Below are positions 1 through 8,849 of a stretch of DNA of 64,000 nucleotides, one piece after another (position 1 is the first letter of the stretch; the number at the start of each line of letters is the position of its first letter). The DNA lies in contig CAYNZP010000007.1 in assembly GCA_964401835.1 (NCBI GenBank), forward strand, positions 62,001-126,000, read 5' to 3'. The notes beneath the pieces are model-generated. The model searched no databases, was not told the DNA's origin, and saw only the letters and a list, made by a program, of their open reading frames with translations. The DNA comes from CAYNZP01 sp964401835 (GTDB taxonomy: Bacteria > Planctomycetota > Phycisphaerae > SM23-33). Position numbers and translations under genes: made by a program.

Positions 1-654
1 ATCGAGAAGATTACCGTATCTGGCCACATCCAGACGCTCTTTCTGCTCTTCCAGTGGAGGTGTATAACCGTCATTTACAGGCAGGCCATAAAACTTTTCC
101 GAACCTGTCTGAAAATTAGCAGATGACATATTCTCCGTTGAAGAGTTAACAACATCCTCCAGTCCGGTTGATAAACCCAAGCTACTTGCCTGCCACACCG
201 AAATGCCTTTGGCCTTTCTAAATGTGCCGTCAATTAAGCCCCGCAGCCTGTTACATCGCGAGATTATTCTCTTTACGGCATTTTCGCCCGCCCTGTACTT
301 GACGGTGGGTTTATGACTGGATTTGTTCAGCCGCGACCGACCCTTCTGGAGCTCGTTCAGACTGGACTTTTCTTCCCTTACGGCAACTGTCAGCCAGTCG
401 GCGATTCCCTTAAGCCGCTTTTGAAGACGACCGATCCGGGCCTGTGCGTTTGCCTGGTCATGCAATACAGCCTGCAGAACCTTTTGTTGTTGCGAAGATT
501 GATATTGATCTAGAACCTTCAAGTTTAGCGACAATCGGCTCTTGATCGCAGCTATATCACTGGCCGCACTGGCCGCGGCGTTAACTGCAGATTCGAATTC
601 GGTGATCAATCCGAAAACTTCTCTTTCTACTTTTGCAAGAGATTTACCTTCCAT
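1..654 (-). CDS. partial coiled-coil protein of the element (C-terminus outside window)
   Basis: An open frame of 218 codons starts at ATG 654 and is still open at base 1. A GGAG ribosome site lies 5-9 bases upstream on the minus strand. The visible part is almost entirely helical, rich in Ala, Lys, Arg, Gln and Ser, with heptad-like stretches over about residues 5-110 and a basic patch near residues 110-150. There is no signal peptide or membrane segment in the visible part. It is the last visible gene of the leftward operon behind the HerA-like ATPase and the charged 174-residue protein, so it is probably a partner of that ATPase. I do not recognise the family. Confidence 0.7.
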   Translation of the reverse strand, partial: MEGKSLAKVEREVFGLITEFESAVNAAASAASDIAAIKSRLSLNLKVLDQYQSSQQQKVLQAVLHDQANAQARIGRLQKRLKGIADWLTVAVREEKSSLNELQKGRSRLNKSSHKPTVKYRAGENAVKRIISRCNRLRGLIDGTFRKAKGISVWQASSLGLSTGLEDVVNSSTENMSSANFQTGSEKFYGLPVNDGYTPPLEEQKERLDVARYGNLLD

Positions 655-698
655 ATCTTCTCCAAATCTCAAACATTCAAATACGCTTACGGATCAAA

Positions 699-1223
699 TC
701 AATTCTTGAAGGCCACCTTAGCGCCGTGAACGGTCTTTTTCTGTTTCTCGATCTCCTTCTCGCCGCCCTTTCGGTCCTTTTCCTGGGCCTTCTTTGAATC
801 GTCAAGGAATTTGTGGTCGGCCTCACCGCCCTTTTTAGCATCGTCCATCATCCGCCTTGCCTTCTTTGTGTCGATTTTTGAAATCGCCTTGGAGATATTC
901 TTGATATCCGCCTTTGTCTGGCCGCTACGATGCTGCATTTCTTTTTCCGTCGTCATGGCCTTCTGGAAAACCTTCTTTTCCAGTTCATCCGACTGTTTTT
1001 TGTGTTCCTCGTCCGTCTCACTGGCCGCATCTTTGACAGCCTTCTTCACAGCGTCGGCGCCTTCCTTTGTGCCGCCGAGTTTTAGATTTCGGGCCGTATC
1101 GACCTCGGTCTTCTTGTCCTTTTCCACCTTTGCGGCATCTTTGAGACGCTTTCGCTTGTCCTTTTCCCGCTTTGAAATTTCACTTTTAATATCACTTCGA
1201 GATCTCGGCTTATCCATGCTCAT
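699..1223 (-). CDS. highly charged helical protein, unknown function
   Basis: The 174-residue product is dominated by Lys, Asp, Glu, Arg and Ala, has almost no aromatic residues, and should form long amphipathic or single alpha helices. Its ATG overlaps the TGA of the upstream ATPase gene (ATGA), and an AAGGGG site sits 7 bases before it, so translation is coupled. There is no signal peptide or membrane segment. The opposite strand is also open across this stretch, but it lacks a ribosome site and would be hydrophobic low-complexity sequence. Coupling to the ATPase suggests an adaptor or linker role, which is inference only. Low-complexity composition makes homology searches unreliable. Confidence 0.65.
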   Translation of the reverse strand: MSMDKPRSRSDIKSEISKREKDKRKRLKDAAKVEKDKKTEVDTARNLKLGGTKEGADAVKKAVKDAASETDEEHKKQSDELEKKVFQKAMTTEKEMQHRSGQTKADIKNISKAISKIDTKKARRMMDDAKKGGEADHKFLDDSKKAQEKDRKGGEKEIEKQKKTVHGAKVAFKN

Positions 1224-4099
1224 CGAATTACCCCTTTTCCAATTGACTCTTGTAACAACTCGTCGATCTTGTCCTGCAACTGACTGAAATTCGAAACAGT
1301 ATCCCTGAAATCTTCGACTATGAGGTTATTGAACTGATCTTCCAGCTGCTGAAGCAATTTTTTCACCTGATGAGAATCTTCAGCCGCCTTCCCAATGGAA
1401 ACACTCACGGATTCGGTGCGTCGGAGATAATCGATCTCCACTGAATGCTTAAGCTTGTCCTTCGCGACCAGCAGCAGATACTTTATATCCTCCAGCTCCG
1501 CTCGTTGCTGAGAAGCATCCTGCAATTCAAGCGTCTGTGTTAATCTCCCGATGCACTGCTTCAATTCGATGTTGGCATCTTCAATGCCTTTGGAAAGTTC
1601 ACTTTGCCTCTCAAACAGGTCGATAAGAGCCATCATCGCCCTTTTCACGTTACCCCCGATGAACCACTCATCTTTTTCCAAAAACCGCAGAACTTCGGCG
1701 CCTATAGGGATTTCTTTATCTTCCAAACCAAGATACGCATTGGAATTAAGGCAACGAACGCGCCGCGGCCGATACAGCCCTTCGGTGTAAAAGTATGCTT
1801 CGCCGGGAGATAGCCGCGCGATCTGCTCGATCTCCATCTTCCCCATCAGCATAGCCCCGCCCAATTCCTCGCGATCCTGGCTGCTTACCAAACGATGGGC
1901 GAGTTTTGTACCGGTGTTTTTAACTACCTCCGGCGCGACGGTCGACGGCAATTGATCGGCTATAATTATCCCTTCCCCCAGTGCCCTAAGCTCCGCCAGC
2001 ATGCGTGATACGTACTGGGCGGCAAACGCCTTCGGATCGGCTATTTCTTCCGAGGCCTTCGCCTGCGATGTTCGGCCTACGATATTATGCGCTTCTTCGA
2101 TAACTGTAACATGATGAAGCCTATTTTGGCGACGTTTCGGATCTATCCTGATCTGCTCGCGCACTGCAGCCAGTAAAAACAATGTCAGCAGACAGGCATG
2201 ATCCTGCGAAAGATAGTCCATCTCGATAATCGTTGGATATGAAAGCAGATCCTCTATGGCAGGAATACACTGGGGCGAGGAAAACAACCTGCCCATGGCG
2301 CGGCGAGTCAAAAGACCGAGCCTTACACCGATAGCAGCCTGGAGGTTTGAGCGTATCTCTCCCTCATAGTTCTTGGTTTCCATTATCCGCCCTGCCGCAT
2401 GCAACAGGTCTTCCATCTGCGGGAAGTCCCCCCACCGACGTCCGGCATAGACCTCTTCGACCGCCTCCGCTATCAGTGCCTGCAACGGTCCACCCATCGG
2501 CATGGCTGCCTCGAAACACGCCAGTACCTGACCTATATGTTCATCAAGCGTTACAGACTCGCAATAGGCAAGCGGATTGAATCGAAGCGGCGATAACGTA
2601 TCGTTGCCAGCCGTGTATACGCGAATGTCGCGAGCCATCTTTTGTATGCCGGGATCGGGATGATTTGAGAGTGTCTTTAGCGACCGATATTCGCTCTTGG
2701 CCGGCTCGATAACCAGAAACGGAATGCCCTGCAGATAAAGCTGAATAAGCATATTATGAACAGCCGTCGTCTTGCCGCTTCCCGGCACACCCGCTATGAA
2801 CAAATGTTTGTTGAGCGACTTTGTGGATAGCCTAAGCTCCAGTGTAGTTGGCTGCTTATCGTTGAATAACAAGCTTAACTTTGACGGGGTCTTTCTGGCC
2901 GGGGGAAGTTCGGATTCCAAATCGTCGCCTATGAGTATGCTCGTTTTACTATCGAATTGGCCGTCAATAGGATCGGTCGATTTTCGGATGCAACGCGGCG
3001 AGCTGTATCCGCCCACCGGAAATCTAAATGCGCCCTTTAGTTCATCCACAGTAGCAAGACGGCTTAGTCTTCCCAGAGACTTCCATGCCTCAGGCAGATC
3101 CTTGCCCCAGATTTCATCGCAGTGAACGTGAAACGATAGATCCATATTGCGGGAATCTTTAAGCGAATTTACGATCCTTTTCTTGGCTTCAGGGCCGTCA
3201 TCGATCCCGTAAGCAACCTGGCGGTAAGAGCCTTCGCCGAAAGATGCTTCGGCGAGCGTCGAGGCGAGCATCAGGGCTGATTCAGGGCTTCTGGCATAAG
3301 CCTTTATGTTGAAAAACAGCTGCGGCTGACGAAGCCGGCTGTGATATTCCTGCTGTTCACGAAGTATCTCGTCGGCGATCGGATCCTTCTTTTTCACCTC
3401 TTCCAGAACCGTCTTGTCTTCGTCTCCGAAAAAGCCAGACGATTGGTAATCCTGCCGGATATTTGAATACAGGTCCTCGCCGTAATCGTTGATTGCCATA
3501 AGCTGACGAAGATATTTTTCATGGGCCTGCCTGTCGGCAGTATGATTGACCGCTGCGGCAGTAAGCTCAATAAGACAGGCTTGCGACATTCTCGAAAGAA
3601 GCGTATCGAGCGTCAGATAATCGTTATCTTCGCGAGGTAAAAATATACTCGGCGAATAATAGAACCCGCTGCTTGGAATATAGCGATTCAATTCTCTGGG
3701 CAACTGTGTTTCCACTCGCTGTTCCCTTCTGAGAATCTCACAGGCGAACGGAAAATCGGGCAGTTCCAGTTCCTTGACACTCCGGCAGTTTTTAAATTCG
3801 TAGAACTCGCACAACGGCCCGGCATCTATCAACTGTCGCGCAATATCTTCAGAAACGCCTTCGGCTACTTTTACCGCAAGCTGCAAACCCAGCCTGTTGA
3901 GGAGCCCGCCGGAAGAGGGATCGAAGATAAAACGCAACGAAACGACCACCTGGGAGTCTTTGAAGTTCGCCAGCATCCTCAGCAGATGTTCAAAGCCGCC
4001 GAATATCCGGCCGCGCACCTCACCACCGCATAGCGTCAATAGACGATGATCATTACAATCCGGAATAGCATCGACATCGTAAACAAACACCCGATCCAT
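1220..4099 (-). CDS. HerA/VirB4-like DNA-pump ATPase with C-terminal coiled coil
   Basis: This 959-residue protein has a divergent N-terminal half (about residues 1-420) and then a HerA/FtsK-superfamily ATPase domain. Walker A is GVPGSGKT at 437-444 and Walker B is VTVIEEAH at about 664-671. The region after Walker B (RALGEGIIIADQLPS) matches the HerA/VirB4 arrangement. The last 150 residues are predicted coiled coil. Proteins of this class drive DNA or protein translocation as hexamers in conjugation and type IV secretion-like machines. ATG 4099 has a GGGG site 7 bases upstream. It lies 91 bases downstream of the winged-helix gene and overlaps the next gene by four bases. The exact subfamily is uncertain; a DUF87-type ATPase is an alternative description. 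Confidence 0.8.
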   Translation of the reverse strand: MDRVFVYDVDAIPDCNDHRLLTLCGGEVRGRIFGGFEHLLRMLANFKDSQVVVSLRFIFDPSSGGLLNRLGLQLAVKVAEGVSEDIARQLIDAGPLCEFYEFKNCRSVKELELPDFPFACEILRREQRVETQLPRELNRYIPSSGFYYSPSIFLPREDNDYLTLDTLLSRMSQACLIELTAAAVNHTADRQAHEKYLRQLMAINDYGEDLYSNIRQDYQSSGFFGDEDKTVLEEVKKKDPIADEILREQQEYHSRLRQPQLFFNIKAYARSPESALMLASTLAEASFGEGSYRQVAYGIDDGPEAKKRIVNSLKDSRNMDLSFHVHCDEIWGKDLPEAWKSLGRLSRLATVDELKGAFRFPVGGYSSPRCIRKSTDPIDGQFDSKTSILIGDDLESELPPARKTPSKLSLLFNDKQPTTLELRLSTKSLNKHLFIAGVPGSGKTTAVHNMLIQLYLQGIPFLVIEPAKSEYRSLKTLSNHPDPGIQKMARDIRVYTAGNDTLSPLRFNPLAYCESVTLDEHIGQVLACFEAAMPMGGPLQALIAEAVEEVYAGRRWGDFPQMEDLLHAAGRIMETKNYEGEIRSNLQAAIGVRLGLLTRRAMGRLFSSPQCIPAIEDLLSYPTIIEMDYLSQDHACLLTLFLLAAVREQIRIDPKRRQNRLHHVTVIEEAHNIVGRTSQAKASEEIADPKAFAAQYVSRMLAELRALGEGIIIADQLPSTVAPEVVKNTGTKLAHRLVSSQDREELGGAMLMGKMEIEQIARLSPGEAYFYTEGLYRPRRVRCLNSNAYLGLEDKEIPIGAEVLRFLEKDEWFIGGNVKRAMMALIDLFERQSELSKGIEDANIELKQCIGRLTQTLELQDASQQRAELEDIKYLLLVAKDKLKHSVEIDYLRRTESVSVSIGKAAEDSHQVKKLLQQLEDQFNNLIVEDFRDTVSNFSQLQDKIDELLQESIGKGVIR

Positions 4100-4190
4100 G
4101 CGATTACCCCATATTTTGAGACAAGGATGAAAAAATGCTATCAGATGGGTGCAAATTCAGCAAGTGCAATTACTTCGGGTAACGGGAATT

Positions 4191-5165
4191 TCAGATTACA
4201 TCCGCGGGTGACGGCGAGGGGCATGGCGTCAGTTCGCCGAGGATTGAATCGCGTGGAAAACTCATCTCACCGCCCGGTATCCAGATGGATGACCAGCCCC
4301 CCTGCGACATCAAAGCCGTCCTGTCGGTCAGCCAGATGAAATTCGACGGCTGCATCTCCACGACAAGCCGGCACAACGAGGCCAATCTGTCTGCACTGTG
4401 CGTAAGAAACAGCAGTCTGAAACCACATAAATCACAACCCCACATTTGTTCGTAATGCTTATAATGCTCTTTAAGAAAATACCTCTTATAGTTGTCGATT
4501 TTCCCGCGTATATCCGACCCGAACGCGCTGGGGCTGGCTACGGCTTCACTGCCCATATCCACTTCAAGGAAAAGCAGGACAGTATTGCCCGCCTCTGCGT
4601 GGCGTATGGCAAATACCCCGTCGGGTATGAAGCTGTACCATCTGGCGTTTTCTTCATCGGGAGGAATTCTTTCGTAAATCAACGCCCTTTTATCATCAGT
4701 GCGGTAAAGCTTCGGAGAACTCACCGAAAGAAAACTCACCTCCAGTTCAGGCACGATAGTCTTTATAAGTTCCAGTTGTACACGAAAGTCGTTAATCAAC
4801 AGTTCATGATCCAGGCAGTGTAGATTATCCGCAGCAATACACTCGATTGGCAAATCCCGGTCAATAATGTTCCTTGTTTTCAAAACCTCAATGCCCACTT
4901 CACCAAGCGATATAAGATTTTCCGGCCGGCCGTGTGCCCTTTTAAATTCACGTTTACTTACCAGAATTAATTTCTTTGTTTCAAGAAAACGGAGCCGTCG
5001 CCGCAGTGCCGCGGTATTCCTGCTCAGAATAATCGAGAGGTGACTGATAGAGAGTATCCGAAACTCTGCTATAGTCTCCAAAATTTCAATATCCGAAGAT
5101 TGTAGTTGTCGCGCCATCGGTCCATATAGATTGCGGACAAATACCGGCCGGAGTTTCAGTTCCAT
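4191..5165 (-). CDS. winged-helix replication-relaxation-type protein
   Basis: The N-terminal 90 residues form a winged helix-turn-helix (LETIAEFRILSISHLSIIL, then a wing ending in RAHGRPENLISLGEVG). This is the arrangement seen in the Replic_Relax family of plasmid and integrated-element proteins. The C-terminal 200 residues contain a sheet-rich segment with FLEVDMG, resembling the nuclease-like fold of that family, but I cannot assign a catalytic set. The ATG at 5165 has an AGGA site 7 bases upstream. It is the first gene of the leftward operon and could control the divergent promoter region or act in element replication or mobilisation. Confidence 0.7.
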   Translation of the reverse strand: MELKLRPVFVRNLYGPMARQLQSSDIEILETIAEFRILSISHLSIILSRNTAALRRRLRFLETKKLILVSKREFKRAHGRPENLISLGEVGIEVLKTRNIIDRDLPIECIAADNLHCLDHELLINDFRVQLELIKTIVPELEVSFLSVSSPKLYRTDDKRALIYERIPPDEENARWYSFIPDGVFAIRHAEAGNTVLLFLEVDMGSEAVASPSAFGSDIRGKIDNYKRYFLKEHYKHYEQMWGCDLCGFRLLFLTHSADRLASLCRLVVEMQPSNFIWLTDRTALMSQGGWSSIWIPGGEMSFPRDSILGELTPCPSPSPADVI

Positions 5166-5411
5166 GGGGTGTTCCTTATCCAGAAGTTATCAACGTGCCA
5201 CGTTTGTTGGAGACATTCGTCGTCGACCGCAAAATCGCATGGGGCCCCTGGCGGCAAAAAGGCCTGGTGGTAGCTCAAGGCTCTTCCCCCGGTAAACTTG
5301 GGACGTTATTTTTTTCGGCGCGAGAAGCAAAAATGAATGCTTGATATCACCAGCATTTAGCTATACATATGTAGATGTTGATTCCAAAGTGGGTTCTCTC
5401 TTAGCCGAATC
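5166..5411. promoter_or_regulatory. divergent control region of the element
   Basis: This 246-base gap separates two outward-facing operons, so it must hold at least two promoters. For the rightward operon a weak sigma70-like pair is visible, TTGATA at 5341-5346 and TATACA at 5362-5367, but the 15-base spacing is short. A perfect 10-base palindrome, TACATATGTA, lies at 5364-5373 and overlaps the candidate -10, which would suit a repressor site. I could not find a convincing leftward promoter. Assignments are by eye. Confidence 0.4.
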
Positions 5412-6566
5412 GTGGATATTTTTATATCGAACAATCAAGCAGTTGATAAAAACGCTCGGCCATATGGCGGATTGCCGCTGACTGCACTTGCCAAGCGAAT
5501 TATCGATGCCTCCGACAGAGAAGCATTAAAAGAGTTTCACGATTTTCGTCACCTGTTCAGGCTCTCGGGCGGCAAGCCCCAGCTACTGGCAGAATTCGTC
5601 AGAAAACTCTCTCATACGGGCTGGGCCGGTAAACTTACACATCGTAATGTCAATCATCTGGATATGGCCTACGATTTTACCATCGAGAGATTTACCAATC
5701 TTCCCGCCGGTGATTTACACGAAGAAAAAAAGAAACACCGCGGCGTCGATTGTCGCAGAAGCTTTAAGGCCTTTCTTGATTCGGTAAGCAAACTTAACAA
5801 TGGGGAAACTGCTTCATCTCCAATTGAAGCGGAAATTTTCGCAGCTAAAGTACTCCAGCGGCAGATAATCAGATATTACAGATTGTCCTGCCTTGAGGCC
5901 CGGCGGCATTCAAACCCGGCAAGATCGCGGTATGTATGGAGGCTCAACGGCAGCAATATATATGTCTGGATGCCCGTATCGATAAGCGGTTCGCAACGAA
6001 GACGCTGGCTGAATGACAACGTAAAAGACCCGGACCCACTGCGCCCGGGCGAGAAGGCAAGGATTCAGGCTATCGTAGATAAGGAACTTGGCGTGCCCTG
6101 CCATGTACCATTGGATGCAAAAGGCGACTGTATGAATCGCGATATTGCAGCATCCGTCAGTCCAACTCAAATCGACCGGGAAATCATCATAACCGGACTT
6201 GCCGAAACTGTAGCCGCAGAAAAGTCACGCAATATCAAACAGATGCGCCCTGCCATTCGTGCACTCGGCAAAGAGAAGCTCAGAGCAATGATACTTGAAA
6301 TATTCCAAAATATCGGCCGGGAAGGATATCTCGAAAGGAAACTCGCCGACGCATACGGGCTGAGCAAGTCGAGTTTCAGCAGATTCGCAGGCAGCGGGTG
6401 GCGGAACATTGAGAAAATACCTGCACTTTGGGCCAACACCGCAGAGGCATTGTCGCAACACACCGCTTTCATGGAGGCTGCCCGGGAAGCAGGGGTATGG
6501 CGGAAGGTGGAGTTGATACTGTATAATCGTTCCAACCTTAACCTGGGGAATGCCGACAATGAATGA
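5412..6566 (+). CDS. unknown element protein with C-terminal HTH-like segment
   Basis: The 384-residue product starts at GTG 5412; no good ribosome site precedes it, so the start is uncertain. No family is recognised with confidence. The C-terminal third looks like a DNA-binding helix-turn-helix: LADAYGLSKSSFSRFAGSGW at about residues 312-331, followed by a helical tail. The middle contains a Trp/Tyr-rich strand segment near residue 175. There is no signal peptide or membrane helix. It is the first gene of the rightward operon and its stop overlaps the next start, so the two products probably act together. A regulator or assembly factor is possible. Confidence 0.6.
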   Translation: MDIFISNNQAVDKNARPYGGLPLTALAKRIIDASDREALKEFHDFRHLFRLSGGKPQLLAEFVRKLSHTGWAGKLTHRNVNHLDMAYDFTIERFTNLPAGDLHEEKKKHRGVDCRRSFKAFLDSVSKLNNGETASSPIEAEIFAAKVLQRQIIRYYRLSCLEARRHSNPARSRYVWRLNGSNIYVWMPVSISGSQRRRWLNDNVKDPDPLRPGEKARIQAIVDKELGVPCHVPLDAKGDCMNRDIAASVSPTQIDREIIITGLAETVAAEKSRNIKQMRPAIRALGKEKLRAMILEIFQNIGREGYLERKLADAYGLSKSSFSRFAGSGWRNIEKIPALWANTAEALSQHTAFMEAAREAGVWRKVELILYNRSNLNLGNADNE

Positions 6567-7134
6567 CAACATGTACTTCATTGCGATAATAGCCGACGCG
6601 TTAAGCAAGCCCGATCCCAAACAGGCGATGCGTGAGGCATTCAAAAAGATCCACTCAATGGGCCAACAGCCAGAATACGCGCTGGGTTATCGGCAATTTC
6701 TTGAATTCATGGATTCGATGCCTGACTCAGACAAAGACGCTCCCGAACGGATCGGGGCCAAGATGCTGAAAGACGCGGATCGACCGACATCTATCGAATT
6801 GCTTCTAGAAAAAGACAACGCGACTATAGCGAAGCGTCTATTTAAGGGCGGCGATGATATACAAACCTTCGACAAAATCCTGCCTGGCTGTTACCGGCTT
6901 AAAATGGACACCGGACGGATTATCTGGGAAGGGAATTTCGAAAAACAGGATATTATCTGGGCCGAGGCCTATCCAACTCAGAATCTCCGCATGGCTGCCG
7001 ACACGGGCCAGAAAGACCAAAGGCCCACAAAAGAAGTCTATCTGCTGGACGGAACTTTGATTCTGAGAATTTTTCCGGGCGTTGAATCAGGTATACTTGA
7101 AATCGAACTGAAGCGGCCGGAGGCCAAAGTATAA
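6559..7134 (+). CDS. unknown two-part element protein
   Basis: The product is about 191 residues. ATG 6559 is preferred over the in-frame ATG 6550 because a GGGG site lies 10 bases upstream of it, against only one base for 6550. The N-terminal 85 residues are helical. The C-terminal 85 residues are sheet-rich with recurrent glycine turns (LPGCYRLKMDTGRIIWEG and, further on, IFPGVESGILEIEL), like a small beta-sandwich. It overlaps the preceding gene by eight bases and its TAA abuts the start of the Lon-like gene, which indicates tight translational coupling of all three. I do not recognise the family and assign no function. Confidence 0.65.
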   Translation: MNDNMYFIAIIADALSKPDPKQAMREAFKKIHSMGQQPEYALGYRQFLEFMDSMPDSDKDAPERIGAKMLKDADRPTSIELLLEKDNATIAKRLFKGGDDIQTFDKILPGCYRLKMDTGRIIWEGNFEKQDIIWAEAYPTQNLRMAADTGQKDQRPTKEVYLLDGTLILRIFPGVESGILEIELKRPEAKV

Positions 7135-8829
7135 ATGGGGGTTAATTCGAACATAATCGGCAGAGCCAAAACGGCCTTGGTCTTCGGACATGAAAGTGCC
7201 GCCAGGGCGGTCGTTTCAACCGTCATCGCCAGGCCGCTTCGCCGCCCATCAAAAAGTAGCAGGCTTGTTTTTACAGGACGTGCCGTATTCGAGCCTCAAA
7301 CCGTAACTCATCTTAATGAAAATATCCTGCCCATAGTCGACAGCATAACCGGGCGATTGCCGGCGGAACATAAACTCATCTCGAAAACGTTCGAGATCTC
7401 GATTGTCAATATCGCTGCTGCAACGGTTCGGGAAATTGGCCTTAGTGTATCGGGTTTCTCAGCTGACACAGCCGTATTTTTGGCGATACTCTCCGCTGCG
7501 ATGCGAATTCCCTTGCCGCAGGACATCCTCACCACCGGCTGCATCGCCACATCGGGCGGAGACATCCGCACCGTCAAGAGCATGCCATCGAAACTCAATG
7601 CAGCGGTTGACGACCCCTCTGTATGCAAAATTGTTTATCCTGCCTGCGATGCGGACAGATCGCTGAAAATACTCTCGCCCATTGAGCGGGAACGAATTCG
7701 CACAGCCGTAATAAACGCCAAAGAAAAAATCAAACCGGCCGCTGTCGAGGACATTAATCAGTTGCTCATCCAGGCCGTTCCCGATGGATCCGCAGTTCTT
7801 GGCAGCCTTTGGGGAGATTATTTCAGCGGCGTCGATCTGCTGAATACTAATAACGATCCCATAGACAAGGCTGTTAAATTCCTGGCCTGCGGCAATGAAA
7901 GAAGGTTCCTCGATGAGCTGGAGTTCCATCTTATGGCGGGCTCGGCAGAAAAGGTACGCGAGATTATGCTCGCAAGAGGCGATTATCAACTTCGCCGCAA
8001 GGAATACCCCAACCAACTCGGGCGAAAATTGTTTGTCCTGGTAAATTCACTCCCGCCGACAGTGCGAAGAATCAATGGAATCTTTCCATTAATAACGCAG
8101 GAAATGTACCTGCAAATATGCAGCCTAGCCACAAAAGGGGATTTCGAAGACACCGAACTGCTGAGAAAGGCGGCCTTCGGCAAGGCCTTCAAGGAAAGCG
8201 TTGACGCCCCCAAACCCTCTGAGGATGATAAAGAACTATCGAAAGACGCCTCTGCCGTCCTTGAGACGGTACTTTCTCAGCTCAGCGACGAGACGCTTGC
8301 TCAAAGAATCGACATACCGATCGACACGGCGCGGGCCAGGTTTGTCATGCAGAAAACGACACTCGAATCCTATGATGAATTTCATGATATCATCGGTTCA
8401 TTCTATCTAAGCTTAATCGCCCACTCGGACGAGGATACTCTTCCAGCCGATAAAAGCAAAATCCGTGATAGGGCAATTACGCTTCTTAACAGATCGTTTG
8501 CGAATAAAGGGGGACTCGATGCCGCATGGGCCCAGACGCGCAGCGGAATCGACGGTGGCATGAGGACTGTGCTGGATGCGATGACCGAGCAATTCAAGGC
8601 CAAGCAGCATGCGAAACATGTCAGTGCCGTGATCAAAAAAACGCTTGATCCGCTGAACTGGGATCAGCGTGTAGCGTTTATGGCAGCATTTCTTAGCAGG
8701 CTCAGACCTTCGCTTCCCGACGAAATCCGCAACCAGCCGCCTGAACGTTTCGCTCGTCATTATGAAAATATTCTCCAGACCTATTCGAACTCCCTGGACG
8801 GCGTAAGACAACTGTTTCGCACCTTATAG
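7135..8829 (+). CDS. Lon-type Ser-Lys protease domain fused to a repeated element domain
   Basis: The 564-residue protein has three parts. Residues about 1-215 resemble the proteolytic domain of Lon (family S16): SGFSAD holds the nucleophile Ser109, and MPSKLNAA holds Lys153, 44 residues later, at the place of the general-base Lys in GGLKEKLLAA of Lon. Both dyad residues appear to be present. There is no AAA+ domain. Residues 220-365 are a helical linker. Residues 375-564 are homologous to the next gene product (shared GGMR, then VLD, then E-K-A spacing, and Q-P-ERFA/ERYA near the end). A GGAGG site lies 11 bases before ATG 7135. A peptidase whose target is set by the fused domain is the natural inference. 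Confidence 0.75.
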   Translation: MGVNSNIIGRAKTALVFGHESAARAVVSTVIARPLRRPSKSSRLVFTGRAVFEPQTVTHLNENILPIVDSITGRLPAEHKLISKTFEISIVNIAAATVREIGLSVSGFSADTAVFLAILSAAMRIPLPQDILTTGCIATSGGDIRTVKSMPSKLNAAVDDPSVCKIVYPACDADRSLKILSPIERERIRTAVINAKEKIKPAAVEDINQLLIQAVPDGSAVLGSLWGDYFSGVDLLNTNNDPIDKAVKFLACGNERRFLDELEFHLMAGSAEKVREIMLARGDYQLRRKEYPNQLGRKLFVLVNSLPPTVRRINGIFPLITQEMYLQICSLATKGDFEDTELLRKAAFGKAFKESVDAPKPSEDDKELSKDASAVLETVLSQLSDETLAQRIDIPIDTARARFVMQKTTLESYDEFHDIIGSFYLSLIAHSDEDTLPADKSKIRDRAITLLNRSFANKGGLDAAWAQTRSGIDGGMRTVLDAMTEQFKAKQHAKHVSAVIKKTLDPLNWDQRVAFMAAFLSRLRPSLPDEIRNQPPERFARHYENILQTYSNSLDGVRQLFRTL

Positions 8830-8849
8830 AAAAAGAAAGGACCGGAATC

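Noticed and set aside
811..1287. 158-codon + strand frame opposite the charged helical gene
   Set aside because: It is Ser/Phe/Leu-rich low complexity, the expected complement of Lys/Glu codons, and lacks a ribosome site; the minus frame is coupled to the ATPase by ATGA.
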